A stretch of 64,000 nt of DNA from Methylobacterium aquaticum (GTDB lineage: Bacteria > Pseudomonadota > Alphaproteobacteria > Rhizobiales > Beijerinckiaceae), in the NCBI RefSeq assembly GCF_016804325.1, contig NZ_CP043627.1, positions 1,811,001-1,875,000 of the forward strand. The letters run 5' to 3'. Positions 49,688 through 60,365 of this stretch are shown in pieces (the first letter of the stretch is position 1; each line of letters opens with the position of its first letter). The position numbers and the translations under genes were made by a program. The notes beneath the pieces are model-generated. The model was not told the origin of the DNA. It searched no databases and was given only the letters and a program-made list of their open reading frames with translations.

Positions 49688-50902
49688 ATGTCGAACCCCG
49701 CCGCCCCGCTCGCCGGGCTCCCCACCGCGACCGGCACCGGCAACGTGCTGCGCCTCGCCCTCGCCCAGGCGCTCGCCGGCGCCAACTCGGTCGTGGTCTA
49801 CGCCACCGGCGCCGTGATCGGCAGCCGGCTGGCGCCGGATCCGGCGCTCGCCACCCTGCCGATCTCGATCTTCGTCGTCGGCATGGCCGCCTGCACCCTG
49901 CCGGCCGGGCGCATCGCCCGGTCTCACGGCCGCCGCGCGGCGTTCCTGGCCGGCACCGGGTGCGGCGTGCTCGTCGGGCTGCTGTCGGCGCTCGCCGTGG
50001 TGCTGTCGTCGTTCTGGCTCTTCTGCCTGGCGACCTTCTTCGGCGGCGCCTACGCGGCGGTGGTGCTGTCGTTCCGCTTCGCCGCCGCCGATTGCGTCGC
50101 GCCGGACCGCCGGCCGCGGGCGCTCTCGGCCGTCATGGCCGGCGGCGTGTTCGCCGGGATCATCGGGCCGCAGCTCGTCAGCCACACGATGGACCTGTGG
50201 CCCGCCCACGTCTTTGCCGCCACGTTCCTCGCCCAAGCGGCGGTGGCGGCGCTGTCGGCCGTGGTGCTGATGGGCGTGCGGCTGCCGGGACCGACGCAAG
50301 CCGACCGCTCCGGCGGGCGCCCGCTGGCCGAGATCGCCCGCCAGCCGCGCTTCGTCACCGCGGTGCTGTGCGGGGTGGTGTCCTACCTCCTGATGAACTT
50401 CCTGATGACCGCAGCACCCCTGGCGATGCACCTGTGCGGGTTCACGCAGGCCGACGCCAATCTCGGCCTGCAATGGCACGTGATCGCCATGTACGCGCCG
50501 AGCTTCTTCACCGGGCGGCTGATCGCCCGGTTCGGTGCCCCCGTCGTCGTCGCGGCGGGGCTGGCGCTGACCGCGACCGCAGCGATCGTCGGGCTGTCGG
50601 GCCTGGATCTGGCCCATTTCTGGGCCTTCCTGGTCCTGCTCGGCCTCGGCTGGAATTTCGGCTTCGTCGGCGCCTCCGCCATGGTGCTCGACTGCCACCG
50701 GCCGGAGGAGCGGACCCGGGTCCAGTCGCTCAACGACTTCGTGGTGTTCGGCACGATGGCTTTCGGCTCGTTCTCCTCCGGCGGGCTGCTCGCCCATTAC
50801 GGCTGGGACGTGGTCCTGTGGGTCTCGTTCGGGCCGCTGGCGGTGGCGGTCGCGGCGCTTTGCCTCGCGGCGTCGTCGCGGCCGGCCCCGGCTTCCGTGT
50901 GA
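49688..50902 (+). CDS. MFS transporter
   Basis: 404-residue permease with about twelve hydrophobic helices. RIARSHGRRAAFLAGTGCG is the loop 2-3 region typical of MFS carriers, and HRPEERTRVQSLNDFVVFG lies in the second half. Resembles drug/metabolite exporters of the YfmO/YajR-like type, but no substrate can be named. Located 9 bp after the TPR gene. Confidence 0.87.
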   Translation: MSNPAAPLAGLPTATGTGNVLRLALAQALAGANSVVVYATGAVIGSRLAPDPALATLPISIFVVGMAACTLPAGRIARSHGRRAAFLAGTGCGVLVGLLSALAVVLSSFWLFCLATFFGGAYAAVVLSFRFAAADCVAPDRRPRALSAVMAGGVFAGIIGPQLVSHTMDLWPAHVFAATFLAQAAVAALSAVVLMGVRLPGPTQADRSGGRPLAEIARQPRFVTAVLCGVVSYLLMNFLMTAAPLAMHLCGFTQADANLGLQWHVIAMYAPSFFTGRLIARFGAPVVVAAGLALTATAAIVGLSGLDLAHFWAFLVLLGLGWNFGFVGASAMVLDCHRPEERTRVQSLNDFVVFGTMAFGSFSSGGLLAHYGWDVVLWVSFGPLAVAVAALCLAASSRPAPASV

Positions 50903-50908
50903 TGCCAA

Positions 50909-50936
50909 TGGCCCAAGATGCTGACGCATCGGGCCA
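50909..50936. terminator. hairpin between convergent MFS and DUF971 genes
   Basis: TGGCCC..GATGC-loop-GCATC..GGGCCA, near-perfect arms starting 7 bp past the MFS stop codon, without a T-run. A wider CTCGAATT...AATTCGAG inverted repeat follows. Together they probably separate the convergent transcripts. Confidence 0.5.
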
Positions 50937-51029
50937 TCGGGCCATCTCGAATTGTCCATGCCAAGCCAGAGGCTTGATGAAAATTCGAGAACGGAACCAA
51001 AGGTCGTTTCCAACGACCGTTGGCATGAA

Positions 51030-51407
51030 TCACCGCCGCCGCGCCGGCTCCCGGCTTAAGGAGCGGGCCGCCAGCTCCTCCTCGTAGCGGGCAAACCGCG
51101 TCGCCTGCTCCTCGCCGAGGCGGCGCAGGAAATCGAAGGCGTAGATGCCGGTATCGTGCATGTCGTCGAAGCTGAGCTTGACGGCGTAGTTGCCGACGGG
51201 GGCCACCGCCAGGATCTGGACCTCGCGCTTGCCGGGAATCCACTGGCGCTCGGAGGGCGCGTGGCCCTGCACCTCGGCCGAGGGGCTCTCGACCCGCAGG
51301 TACTCCGCCGGCAGGGCATAGGCCGCGCCGCCGGCATACGCGACGTGGAGCGTGCGCTTGTCGCGCGACAGCCGGATCTCGGTCGGCCAATCCGCCTCAT
51401 CAGTCAT
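51030..51407 (-). CDS. DUF971 (gamma-butyrobetaine hydroxylase-like N-terminal) protein
   Basis: 125 residues: TEIRLSRDKRTLHVAYAGGA, LPAEYLRVESPSAEVQGH and FDDMHDTGIYAFDFLRRLGE match the DUF971 fold, also found as the N-terminal domain of gamma-butyrobetaine hydroxylase and in the Fe-S/MRP (ApbC) context. It is encoded divergently from moaA, 111 bp apart. An Fe-S-carrier accessory role for DUF971 proteins is suspected but not shown here. Confidence 0.88.
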   Translation of the reverse strand: MTDEADWPTEIRLSRDKRTLHVAYAGGAAYALPAEYLRVESPSAEVQGHAPSERQWIPGKREVQILAVAPVGNYAVKLSFDDMHDTGIYAFDFLRRLGEEQATRFARYEEELAARSLSREPARRR

Positions 51408-51518
51408 GGCTTGCCTCTCCCTGCGCCTCAGGCACAACTTGCCCGCGGTCTCACGAGCGCTCATATGCAGGCTGACACCCGGCCGCCAGAGCCTTAAGTC
51501 CCGAGGAAGTTGAAGCGC

Positions 51519-52568
51519 ATGTGGGGTCCCCGTACCGACGATCCGATGCCGGCCGTGCCCGTGCCGGCCCGGCCGGCACCGCTGATCGACCCGTTCCAGC
51601 GCGCGATCACCTACCTGCGCGTCTCGGTGACCGACCGCTGCGACCTGCGCTGCGTCTACTGCATGTCCGAGGACATGGCGTTCCTGCCCAAGCGCGACCT
51701 GCTCACCCTCGAGGAGCTGGACCGGGTCTGCTCGGTCTTCGTGGAGCGCGGCGTGAGGAAGCTGCGCATCACCGGCGGCGAGCCGCTGGTGCGCCGGGAC
51801 ATCATGCGGCTGTTCCGCAACCTCTCGCGCCATCTCGAATCCGGGGCGCTGGAGGAGATGACGCTGACCACCAACGGCACCCGCCTGCGCCAGCACGCCG
51901 CGGAACTGGCGGCCCTCGGCATGCGCCGGATCAACGTCTCGCTGGACACCCTCGACCCCGACAAGTTTCGGGCGATCACGCGGCGCGGCGACCTCGACAC
52001 GGTGCTCGACGGCATCGCGGCGGCGCGCGAGGCCGGCCTGAAGGTCAAGATCAACGCCGTGGCCCTCAAGGGCGTCAACGAGGACGAGATCCCGGCGATG
52101 CTCGCCTGGGCCCACGGGCTCGGCATGGAGATGACGCTGATCGAGGTGATGCCGCTCGGCGACATCGAGCCCGACCGCGTCGACCAGTTCCTGCCGCTCT
52201 CGGTGGTGCGCGAGCGCCTGTCCGAGCGCCTCACCCTCACCCCGCTCCCCGACCGCACCGGGGGGCCCGCCCGCTACGTGCGGGTGGAGGAGACCGGCGG
52301 GCGGCTCGGCTTCATCACGCCGCTCACCCACAATTTCTGCGAGAGCTGCAACCGGGTGCGCCTGACCTGCACCGGCCAGCTCTACCTGTGCCTCGGCCAG
52401 GAGGACGCCGCCGACCTGCGGGCGGCGCTCCGCGCCTCCCCCGACGACGCCGTGGTGGCCGAGGCGATCCGGGAGGCGATCACCCGCAAGCCGAAGGGCC
52501 ACGACTTCGTCATCGCTCGCGCGGCCAAGCCCGCGGTGCCGCGGCACATGAGCACGACGGGGGGCTGA
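51519..52568 (+). CDS. moaA: GTP 3',8-cyclase (molybdenum cofactor biosynthesis)
   Basis: 349-residue radical-SAM enzyme for the first step of molybdopterin synthesis. The N-terminal cluster motif is [11 protein letters not shown] (CxxxCxxC), the SAM-binding [12 protein letters not shown] follows, and the C-terminal second cluster is [12 protein letters not shown]. The protein ends in the conserved double glycine STTGG. ATG 51519 has GAGGAAG nine bases upstream and is preferred over TTG 51510. No other moa gene is nearby. Confidence 0.96.
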   Translation: MWGPRTDDPMPAVPVPARPAPLIDPFQRAITYLRVSVTDRCDLRCVYCMSEDMAFLPKRDLLTLEELDRVCSVFVERGVRKLRITGGEPLVRRDIMRLFRNLSRHLESGALEEMTLTTNGTRLRQHAAELAALGMRRINVSLDTLDPDKFRAITRRGDLDTVLDGIAAAREAGLKVKINAVALKGVNEDEIPAMLAWAHGLGMEMTLIEVMPLGDIEPDRVDQFLPLSVVRERLSERLTLTPLPDRTGGPARYVRVEETGGRLGFITPLTHNFCESCNRVRLTCTGQLYLCLGQEDAADLRAALRASPDDAVVAEAIREAITRKPKGHDFVIARAAKPAVPRHMSTTGG

Positions 52569-52643
52569 CGCTCCACGTCGCGCGGCTCCTCGCGACGCGG
52601 TGACGCGAAATCCGGAAGATCACGTCGGGATTGCGCAGGGAAC

Positions 52644-52670
52644 GCCGTCCGGAAGAGCCGTCCGGACGGC
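52644..52670. terminator. hairpin between convergent moaA and cobD
   Basis: GCCGTCCGGA and TCCGGACGGC, perfect ten-base arms with a seven-base loop, four bases from the cobD stop codon. No T-run. Likely a shared 3' end for the convergent genes. Confidence 0.55.
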
Positions 52671-52673
52671 CTG

Positions 52674-53669
52674 TCATCTCGCCAGCACGAGGCACGACAG
52701 CCCCGCGGCCAGCCCCCACAGCAGCAGGCAGGCCCGCCGGTACAGCACCAGCGCGCGGACGATGTCGGCGCCCGTCGCCTCCGCCCGGCCCGACCCCATC
52801 CAGGCATCCTCGACCCGGGTCGCGCCGTAGACCCGCGGGCCGGCAAGGCGCAGGCCGAGCGCGCCGGCCATCGCGGCTTCGGGCCAGCCGGCATTGGGCG
52901 AGCGGTGGCGGCCGGCATCGCGCCGCACGGCGCGAAGCGCCCCCCTTGCGTCGGCCCCCGGGGTCAGGGCCGCGGCCGCGACGACGAGACCGGCGGTGAG
53001 GCGCGAGGCCGGCAGGTTGACGAGGTCGTCGAGGCGGGCCGAGGCCCAGCCGAAGGCCTCGTGGCGGGGCGTGCGGTGGCCGATCATGCTGTCGGCGGTG
53101 TTGATCGCCTTGTAGAGCGCCCCCCCGACGAGGCCGCCGGCGCCGAGCCAGACGGCCGGCGCCACGATGCCGTCGGAAAAGTTCTCGGCCAGGCTCTCGA
53201 TGGCGGCGCGGCAGAGCGCGGCCTCGTCGAGGGTCTCGGGGTTGCGCCCGACGATCATCGCGACCGCCCGGCGCCCGCCGGAGAGGCCGTCGCGGTCGAG
53301 GTCCTGCGCCACCCGGGCGACGTGGTCGTGCAGGCTGCGTTGCGCCGGCAGGCTCGCGGCGAGCACCGCGCACAGGACGGCGCCCGGAACGAGCCCCAGC
53401 GCCCCGCAGGCGAGGGCGAGGCCGGCGGCGGTCAGCCCGGTCGCCGCCAGGACGAGCAGCAGGGCCAGCACCCCGGCGGCGCGCCGGCGCCGGTCGGATT
53501 CGGCCTCCCGGTTGAGGCGCCGGTCGAGGACGGCGATCAGGGCGCCGATCCAGGTGACAGGGTGGCCGGCCAGCCTGTAGAGGCGGTCCGGATAGCCGAG
53601 GGCGGCCTCGATCGCCAGGGCGAGGGCGAGAACCGGGAGGCTGTCGGGCGGGTGCAGCAGGGCGGCCAT
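52674..53669 (-). CDS. cobD: cobalamin biosynthesis protein CobD (CbiB, adenosylcobinamide-phosphate synthase)
   Basis: 331-residue membrane protein that attaches the aminopropanol arm to adenosylcobyric acid. Characteristic pieces are HPVTWIGALIAVLDRRLN, MIVGRNPETLDEAALCRAAI followed by ESLAENFSDGIVAPAVW, and the loop LYKAINTADSMIGH. About four to five membrane helices. Its ATG overlaps head to head with the cobC ATG on the other strand in the tetranucleotide CATG, so both promoters must lie inside the opposite gene or upstream of it. Confidence 0.93.
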   Translation of the reverse strand: MAALLHPPDSLPVLALALAIEAALGYPDRLYRLAGHPVTWIGALIAVLDRRLNREAESDRRRRAAGVLALLLVLAATGLTAAGLALACGALGLVPGAVLCAVLAASLPAQRSLHDHVARVAQDLDRDGLSGGRRAVAMIVGRNPETLDEAALCRAAIESLAENFSDGIVAPAVWLGAGGLVGGALYKAINTADSMIGHRTPRHEAFGWASARLDDLVNLPASRLTAGLVVAAAALTPGADARGALRAVRRDAGRHRSPNAGWPEAAMAGALGLRLAGPRVYGATRVEDAWMGSGRAEATGADIVRALVLYRRACLLLWGLAAGLSCLVLAR

Positions 53670-54717
53670 GACACGTGAGACGGAGGCAGGGGAGGCGGGT
53701 GAAGGCCCGATCCGGCACGGGGGCGACCTCGGCGAGGCCGGCCGGCTGTTTCCGCAGGCCCCCGAACCCTGGATCGACCTGTCGACGGGGATCAACCCGA
53801 TCCCCTATCCGTGGCCGGCGCTCGAGGCCAGCGCCTTCACGCGGCTGCCGGCGCCTGCCGACCTCGCCGCCCTCGAGGCGGCGGCGGCGCAGGCCTACGG
53901 CGCGCGGCGCAGCCACGTCGTCGCCGCGCCCGGCACGCAGGCCCTGATCGACCTGATCCCGCGTCTGCGGCCGCCCGGCCGCGTCGCCGTCGTCGGTCCC
54001 ACCTATGCCGAGCACGCCGCGTCCTGGGCCCGGGCCGGGCACGCCGTGTCCGAGGCGGCGGACCTCGACGCACCGGCCGACGTGGTCGTGGTCGTCAACC
54101 CGAACAACCCGGACGGGCGGGTGGTGCCGGCCCGCGATCTCGCGGCGGCGGCGGCGCGGCTCGCCGGGCGTGGCGGCCTCCTCGTCGTCGACGAGGCCTT
54201 CGTCGATCTCGAACCCGTCGAGAGCCTGTGCGGGGCGCCGCCCGCGGGCTGCCTGGTGCTGCGTTCCTTCGGCAAGACTTACGGGCTCGCGGGCCTGCGC
54301 CTCGGCTTCGCGGTGGCGGAAGACCCCCTGATCGGCCGCTTGCGCCGCGCCATCGGGCCCTGGGCGGTGTCGGGCCCGGCGATCGCGATCGGCCGCCGGG
54401 CGCTGGCGGACACCGCCTGGCGACGGGAGGCGGTCGCCGCGCGGGCCCGCGACGCGGCCCGGCTCGACGGCCTGCTCGGCTCCGCCGGCGGCCGGATCGT
54501 CGGCGGGACGAGCCTGTTTCGCACCGCCGACTTCTCCGACGGTCCGGCTCTGTTCGGGCGTCTCGGCCGCGCCGGGATCTTTGTGCGCCGGTTCGAGGCG
54601 GCGCCCGCCCGCCTGCGCTTCGGCCTGCCCCCCGACGAGGCGGCCTGGATCCGCCTCGCCGCGGCCCTGGAGCACCACCCGATCGCGGCGCCGTCGGACG
54701 CTGCTCCAGGTCTTTGA
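53668..54717 (+). CDS. cobC: threonine-phosphate decarboxylase CobC
   Basis: 349-residue aminotransferase-fold PLP enzyme making (R)-1-amino-2-propanol phosphate for the cobalamin arm, the substrate used by the CobD product encoded divergently. WIDLSTGINPIPYPWP is the N-terminal signature, VVNPNNPDGRVV is in the PLP pocket, and the Schiff-base lysine is in RSFGKTYGLAGLRLG (about residue 210). Start codon shared with cobD in CATG. An alternative later start is possible, since the first 20 residues are Glu/Gly-rich. Confidence 0.9.
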   Translation: MTRETEAGEAGEGPIRHGGDLGEAGRLFPQAPEPWIDLSTGINPIPYPWPALEASAFTRLPAPADLAALEAAAAQAYGARRSHVVAAPGTQALIDLIPRLRPPGRVAVVGPTYAEHAASWARAGHAVSEAADLDAPADVVVVVNPNNPDGRVVPARDLAAAAARLAGRGGLLVVDEAFVDLEPVESLCGAPPAGCLVLRSFGKTYGLAGLRLGFAVAEDPLIGRLRRAIGPWAVSGPAIAIGRRALADTAWRREAVAARARDAARLDGLLGSAGGRIVGGTSLFRTADFSDGPALFGRLGRAGIFVRRFEAAPARLRFGLPPDEAAWIRLAAALEHHPIAAPSDAAPGL

Positions 54718-54891
54718 TCTTGCCGCATTTTCCGCGACGAGCCGGGGCCCGACCCGTCGCGGAGAATGCTCCGGGCGACCGGTGAGGCGCCATTAAAAAG
54801 GCCGAAAACCGAAGCATCGAAAAAACCGACACAGCCGGGCCCCCGATCGGGGTCGCGAGGGCGGCGGGCGCCGCGCGGGGAATCAGGCAGA

Positions 54892-56187
54892 ATGGACGCG
54901 GACGAGGTCAAACGGCGCGACAGGCTCGGCAGCATGATCGCGTTCGCGCGGCGCACCGTGCCCGATCTGCGCCGCAACGCCGAGACGGTCGAGCCGGTCT
55001 CTCCCGAGCGCCGGCTGCCGGCCCTGCTCAACCCGCTGCGCTGGACCCGCCTGCCGTTCCTGCCCCACGAGGGCACCCAGAACCGGGTCCTGGCCCGGCT
55101 CGTGCGCAACGTCGTCCTCTTCGTGCTGCTGCCGACGGCGGTGATCGGGATCTACCTGTTCGTCTTCGCCGCCGACCAGTACGTGGTCGAGGCCCGCTTC
55201 GCCGTCCGCGGCGAGGTCGAGCCGATGGGCAACGTCTCGCTCGGCGAGTACTCCTCGCTGATCCAGAAGAACAACAGCCAGGACAGCTACATCGTCAAGG
55301 ACTACATCGAGAGCCAGCCGATGCTCGAGAGCGCCCAGAAGGAGCTCGACGTCGTCCGGATGTTCACCCGCGACGAGGCCGATTTCTGGACGCGCTATTC
55401 CGGCGACAAGCCGATCGAGCAGCTGCTGAAATACTGGCGCAAGCACGTCCAGGTCCATATCGATCTCGTCTCGGGCGTGATCACCCTGACGGTGCAGGCC
55501 TTCACGCCCGACGACGCCCTGGCGATCAGCCGCCACGTCGTGGCTCGTGCCGAGGCGCTGATCAACGCGATCTCGTCCCGCGCGCAGCAGGACATGCTCA
55601 AGCACAGCCAGAACGACCTGGCGGCGAGCGAGGAGCGGATGCGCAAGGCCCACCTCGCCCTGCGCGAGTTCCGCAACCGCTGGGGCATCATCGACCCGGC
55701 CAAGTCGGCCGAGGCGACGATGACCAGCCTGGTCTCGTTGCGCAAGGACAAGATCAAGTCGGAGAACGACCTCCAGGTGCTGCGGAGCTCCGGCCTCGAC
55801 GAGAAGTCGCGCTCGATCCAGACCATCGTGGCGAGCGTCAACGCCACCAACCAGCAGATCAAGCAGCTCGAGGAGTCGCTGACCAGCGACGGGCTGGCGG
55901 TCGGCGGCCGGCACGTCTCGGACGCGATCCTGGAATACGAGGGGCTGATGGTCGAGCGCACCATCGCCGAGAAGCTGAACGATTCCGCCACCACGATGCT
56001 CGACCGCGCCCGGGTGGCGGCGAACCGCCAGCACGTCTACCTCTCGGTCTTCGTGCCGCCGACCCGGCCCGAGCTCTCCACCGTGCCGATGCGCGGACAC
56101 GCCCTGTTCGTGGCCTTCTTCGCCTTCCTGGTGCTCTGGGGCTGCTCGAGCCTGCTCATCGCCGGCGTCAAGGACCACAACATGTGA
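54892..56187 (+). CDS. capsule polysaccharide export inner-membrane protein (KpsE/CtrB/BexC-like)
   Basis: 431-residue Wzz-fold protein of the polysaccharide co-polymerase type. One membrane helix near residues 70-90 (NVVLFVLLPTAVIGIYLFVF) and one near the C-terminus (HALFVAFFAFLVLWGCSSLL) flank a long periplasmic coiled coil. The region ALAISRHVVARAEALINAIS matches the KpsE/CtrB family. KpsT/KpsM/KpsD partners are not in the window. ATG 54892 fits the membrane topology. Confidence 0.87.
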   Translation: MDADEVKRRDRLGSMIAFARRTVPDLRRNAETVEPVSPERRLPALLNPLRWTRLPFLPHEGTQNRVLARLVRNVVLFVLLPTAVIGIYLFVFAADQYVVEARFAVRGEVEPMGNVSLGEYSSLIQKNNSQDSYIVKDYIESQPMLESAQKELDVVRMFTRDEADFWTRYSGDKPIEQLLKYWRKHVQVHIDLVSGVITLTVQAFTPDDALAISRHVVARAEALINAISSRAQQDMLKHSQNDLAASEERMRKAHLALREFRNRWGIIDPAKSAEATMTSLVSLRKDKIKSENDLQVLRSSGLDEKSRSIQTIVASVNATNQQIKQLEESLTSDGLAVGGRHVSDAILEYEGLMVERTIAEKLNDSATTMLDRARVAANRQHVYLSVFVPPTRPELSTVPMRGHALFVAFFAFLVLWGCSSLLIAGVKDHNM

Positions 56188-56287
56188 CGCCGGCGCCGGC
56201 CGGGGCTTCCGGTTCCGGCGCGGGGCGTGCATGAAGCGCGCCGGGGCGCAGGGGCGCCCACTGACGTGAAGGACGAGCAGCACCACG

Positions 56288-56566
56288 ATGTCCGATTTCA
56301 CGGACCTGGTCGCCCGGGCCGTCTCGCCGGCGATGACCCGCGAGGAGCGCGAGGCGGTCTACCAGGTGGTCAAGCAGGCGATGCGCCGGCTCCAGGAGCG
56401 CGAGAACCTGCAGCCCGACGATCCCCGGGCCCGGCTCCAGGAGCACCTCGTCGAGGAGACGATCCGCGACGTCGAGGCGCTGGTCACCCGCTACCTCGCC
56501 CGCCAGACCATCCTGGAAGCCGAGCGCGCCAACGCGGCGGCCAACGCCGCCGCCTCCGACGCCTGA
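56288..56566 (+). CDS. small hypothetical protein
   Basis: 92 residues, mostly helical and charged (MTREEREAVYQVVKQAMRRL, then VEETIRDVEALVTRYLARQT), with an Ala/Asn-rich C-terminus. No family recognised. It follows the capsule export gene by 100 bp in the same direction and is convergent with the CBS gene, 3 bp away. Confidence 0.6.
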   Translation: MSDFTDLVARAVSPAMTREEREAVYQVVKQAMRRLQERENLQPDDPRARLQEHLVEETIRDVEALVTRYLARQTILEAERANAAANAAASDA

Positions 56567-56569
56567 CCC

Positions 56570-56998
56570 TCACGCCTCCTCGGTCAGCCGCTTGAGCGAG
56601 GTCTGGAGCGCGTCGCCGCCGAGCAGCAGCGCCCGCGACAGGTCCGCCAGGGTGACCCAGCCGGTGACGCGCCCGCCGGCATCCCGCACCGGCAGGCGGC
56701 GGACATGGTGGGCGGCCATCAGGTCGAGGGCGGTGCGCAAGGGGTCGGTCTCGGCGCAGGACACGACCGGGCGCGACAGCACCGCGCTCACCCGCGTCTC
56801 CCGCGGATCGAGCCCCTGGGCGACGACCCGGTAGAGGATGTCCCGGTCGGTGACCACGCCGTCGAGGGCGTCCGGCGTGCCGACCGGCAGGGCGCCGACA
56901 TCGAGCTCGCCCATCAGCACCGCGGCTTCCTGCACCGGGGCGTCGCCGGGAATGAACTCCACGTCCCTGCTCATCACGTCCGCGACCGTCGCGCCCAT
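56570..56998 (-). CDS. CBS-domain pair protein
   Basis: 142 residues made of two CBS motifs: VADVMSRDVEFIPGDAPVQE and ALPVGTPDALDGVVTDRDIL in the first, VSAVLSRPVVSCAETDPLRT and RLPVRDAGGRVTGWVTLADL in the second. Such stand-alone pairs bind adenosine nucleotides and often regulate a partner, unknown here. The ATG at 56998 precedes a divergent gap leading to glgX. Confidence 0.9.
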   Translation of the reverse strand: MGATVADVMSRDVEFIPGDAPVQEAAVLMGELDVGALPVGTPDALDGVVTDRDILYRVVAQGLDPRETRVSAVLSRPVVSCAETDPLRTALDLMAAHHVRRLPVRDAGGRVTGWVTLADLSRALLLGGDALQTSLKRLTEEA

Positions 56999-57185
56999 CG
57001 AATGTCCTCGTCACGCCTCGTGACTCCGGCAACCCGCGGCGGCGCCCGCGGCTCCGGACCGTGACACGATTCCCACGCCGGAACCGCACCCATGAAATTT
57101 TGGCGACGCGACGGGAGCTTGGGCGAGGGCCGGCGCGTTCAGCCCACAGTCAGGCTTCTCGCCTTCGGGATCGTCGAACGCCCCC

Positions 57186-59471
<2,286 letters not shown>

Positions 59472-59631
59472 CATCCGGGCGGACCTGCCCACTTTGAGTC
59501 GGATCCGGGATACCTCGCCCGTCCACCGCGTCGGCGGTGGACGGGCGCGGACCGTGATCTTTCGATGATGCGCGATGAGGGGGCGGCCGGTCCGGCCCCC
59601 CGGCATCGGGTGCGAGCGTGGAGTGGGGGCG

Positions 59632-60009
59632 GTGGCAAAGATCCTTCTCGTCGAGGACCATGAGGAAATCTGGGACTTCCTGTCCCGGCGGCTCAAGCGG
59701 CGGGGCTACGAGGTGGTGCTCGCCCATGACGGCGAGGAAGGCGTGATGAAGGCCCGCACCAGCCGGCCGGACATCATCCTGCTCGACATGAACCTGCCGG
59801 TGCTCGACGGCTGGTCGGCGGCCCGCGCGCTCAAGTCCGATGCCGAGACCGCCCGGATCCCGATCATCGCGCTCACCGCCCACGCCATGTCGGGCGACCG
59901 CGAGAAGGTGATCCAGGCCGGCTGCGACGATTACCACCCGAAGCCGGTCGACTTCTCGAAGCTCCTGACCCAGATCGGCGCCGCCCTCGGCACGCCGCCG
60001 GCGTCCTGA
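59632..60009 (+). CDS. single-domain response regulator (CheY/DivK-like)
   Basis: 125-residue receiver with no output domain. Acidic pair in LLVEDHEEIWDFL, phosphoacceptor Asp in ILLDMNLPVLDGW, Thr in IALTAHAMSGD and Lys in YHPKPVDFSKLL are all present. GTG at 59632 is taken as start because GGAG lies about 8 bp upstream. The frame is open to 59575 but those residues are Gly/Pro/Arg-rich. A DivK- or phospho-relay-type partner is likely; the sensor kinase is unknown. Confidence 0.87.
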   Translation: MAKILLVEDHEEIWDFLSRRLKRRGYEVVLAHDGEEGVMKARTSRPDIILLDMNLPVLDGWSAARALKSDAETARIPIIALTAHAMSGDREKVIQAGCDDYHPKPVDFSKLLTQIGAALGTPPAS

Positions 60010-60116
60010 CGGCGCGGACGGGCACCCGTGCCGATCGCCCTCGCGGCGATCGATGCGAAGGCAGTCCGACATTCAGAGTCTGTTTGATCGGCCTCGACAG
60101 ATCTCGAACCCAGTGC

Positions 60117-60254
60117 GTCATTCCGGGGCCGCGAAAGCGGAGCCCGGAATCCAGAAACGCAGGTTTGAAAGGATGAAGCGGAACGCGATCCGCCCTTTTC
60201 TGGACGTTTGGCGGTTCTGGATTCCGGGCTCCGCTCTCGCGGCCCCGGAATGAC
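60117..60254. repeat. MITE-like palindrome, family B copy 5
   Basis: 138 bp between the response regulator and the AI-2E permease gene. Left arm GTCATTCCGGGGCCGCGAAA and right arm TTTCGCGGCCCCGGAATGAC-like (CTCTCGCGGCC...). Its filler reads GCGGAACGCGATCCGCCCTT, the inverse of the filler of copy 2. Confidence 0.8.
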
Positions 60255-60365
60255 ACCGAGGGTGTCAAAGCTGTCGAGAAAATCACCCAGGCTCTGAAGG
60301 TCGCGAACAGGAAAATAGATGCCTCTCACGCCACCCTTGCCTGAAGAACAGGTTTCGAGAACCCG

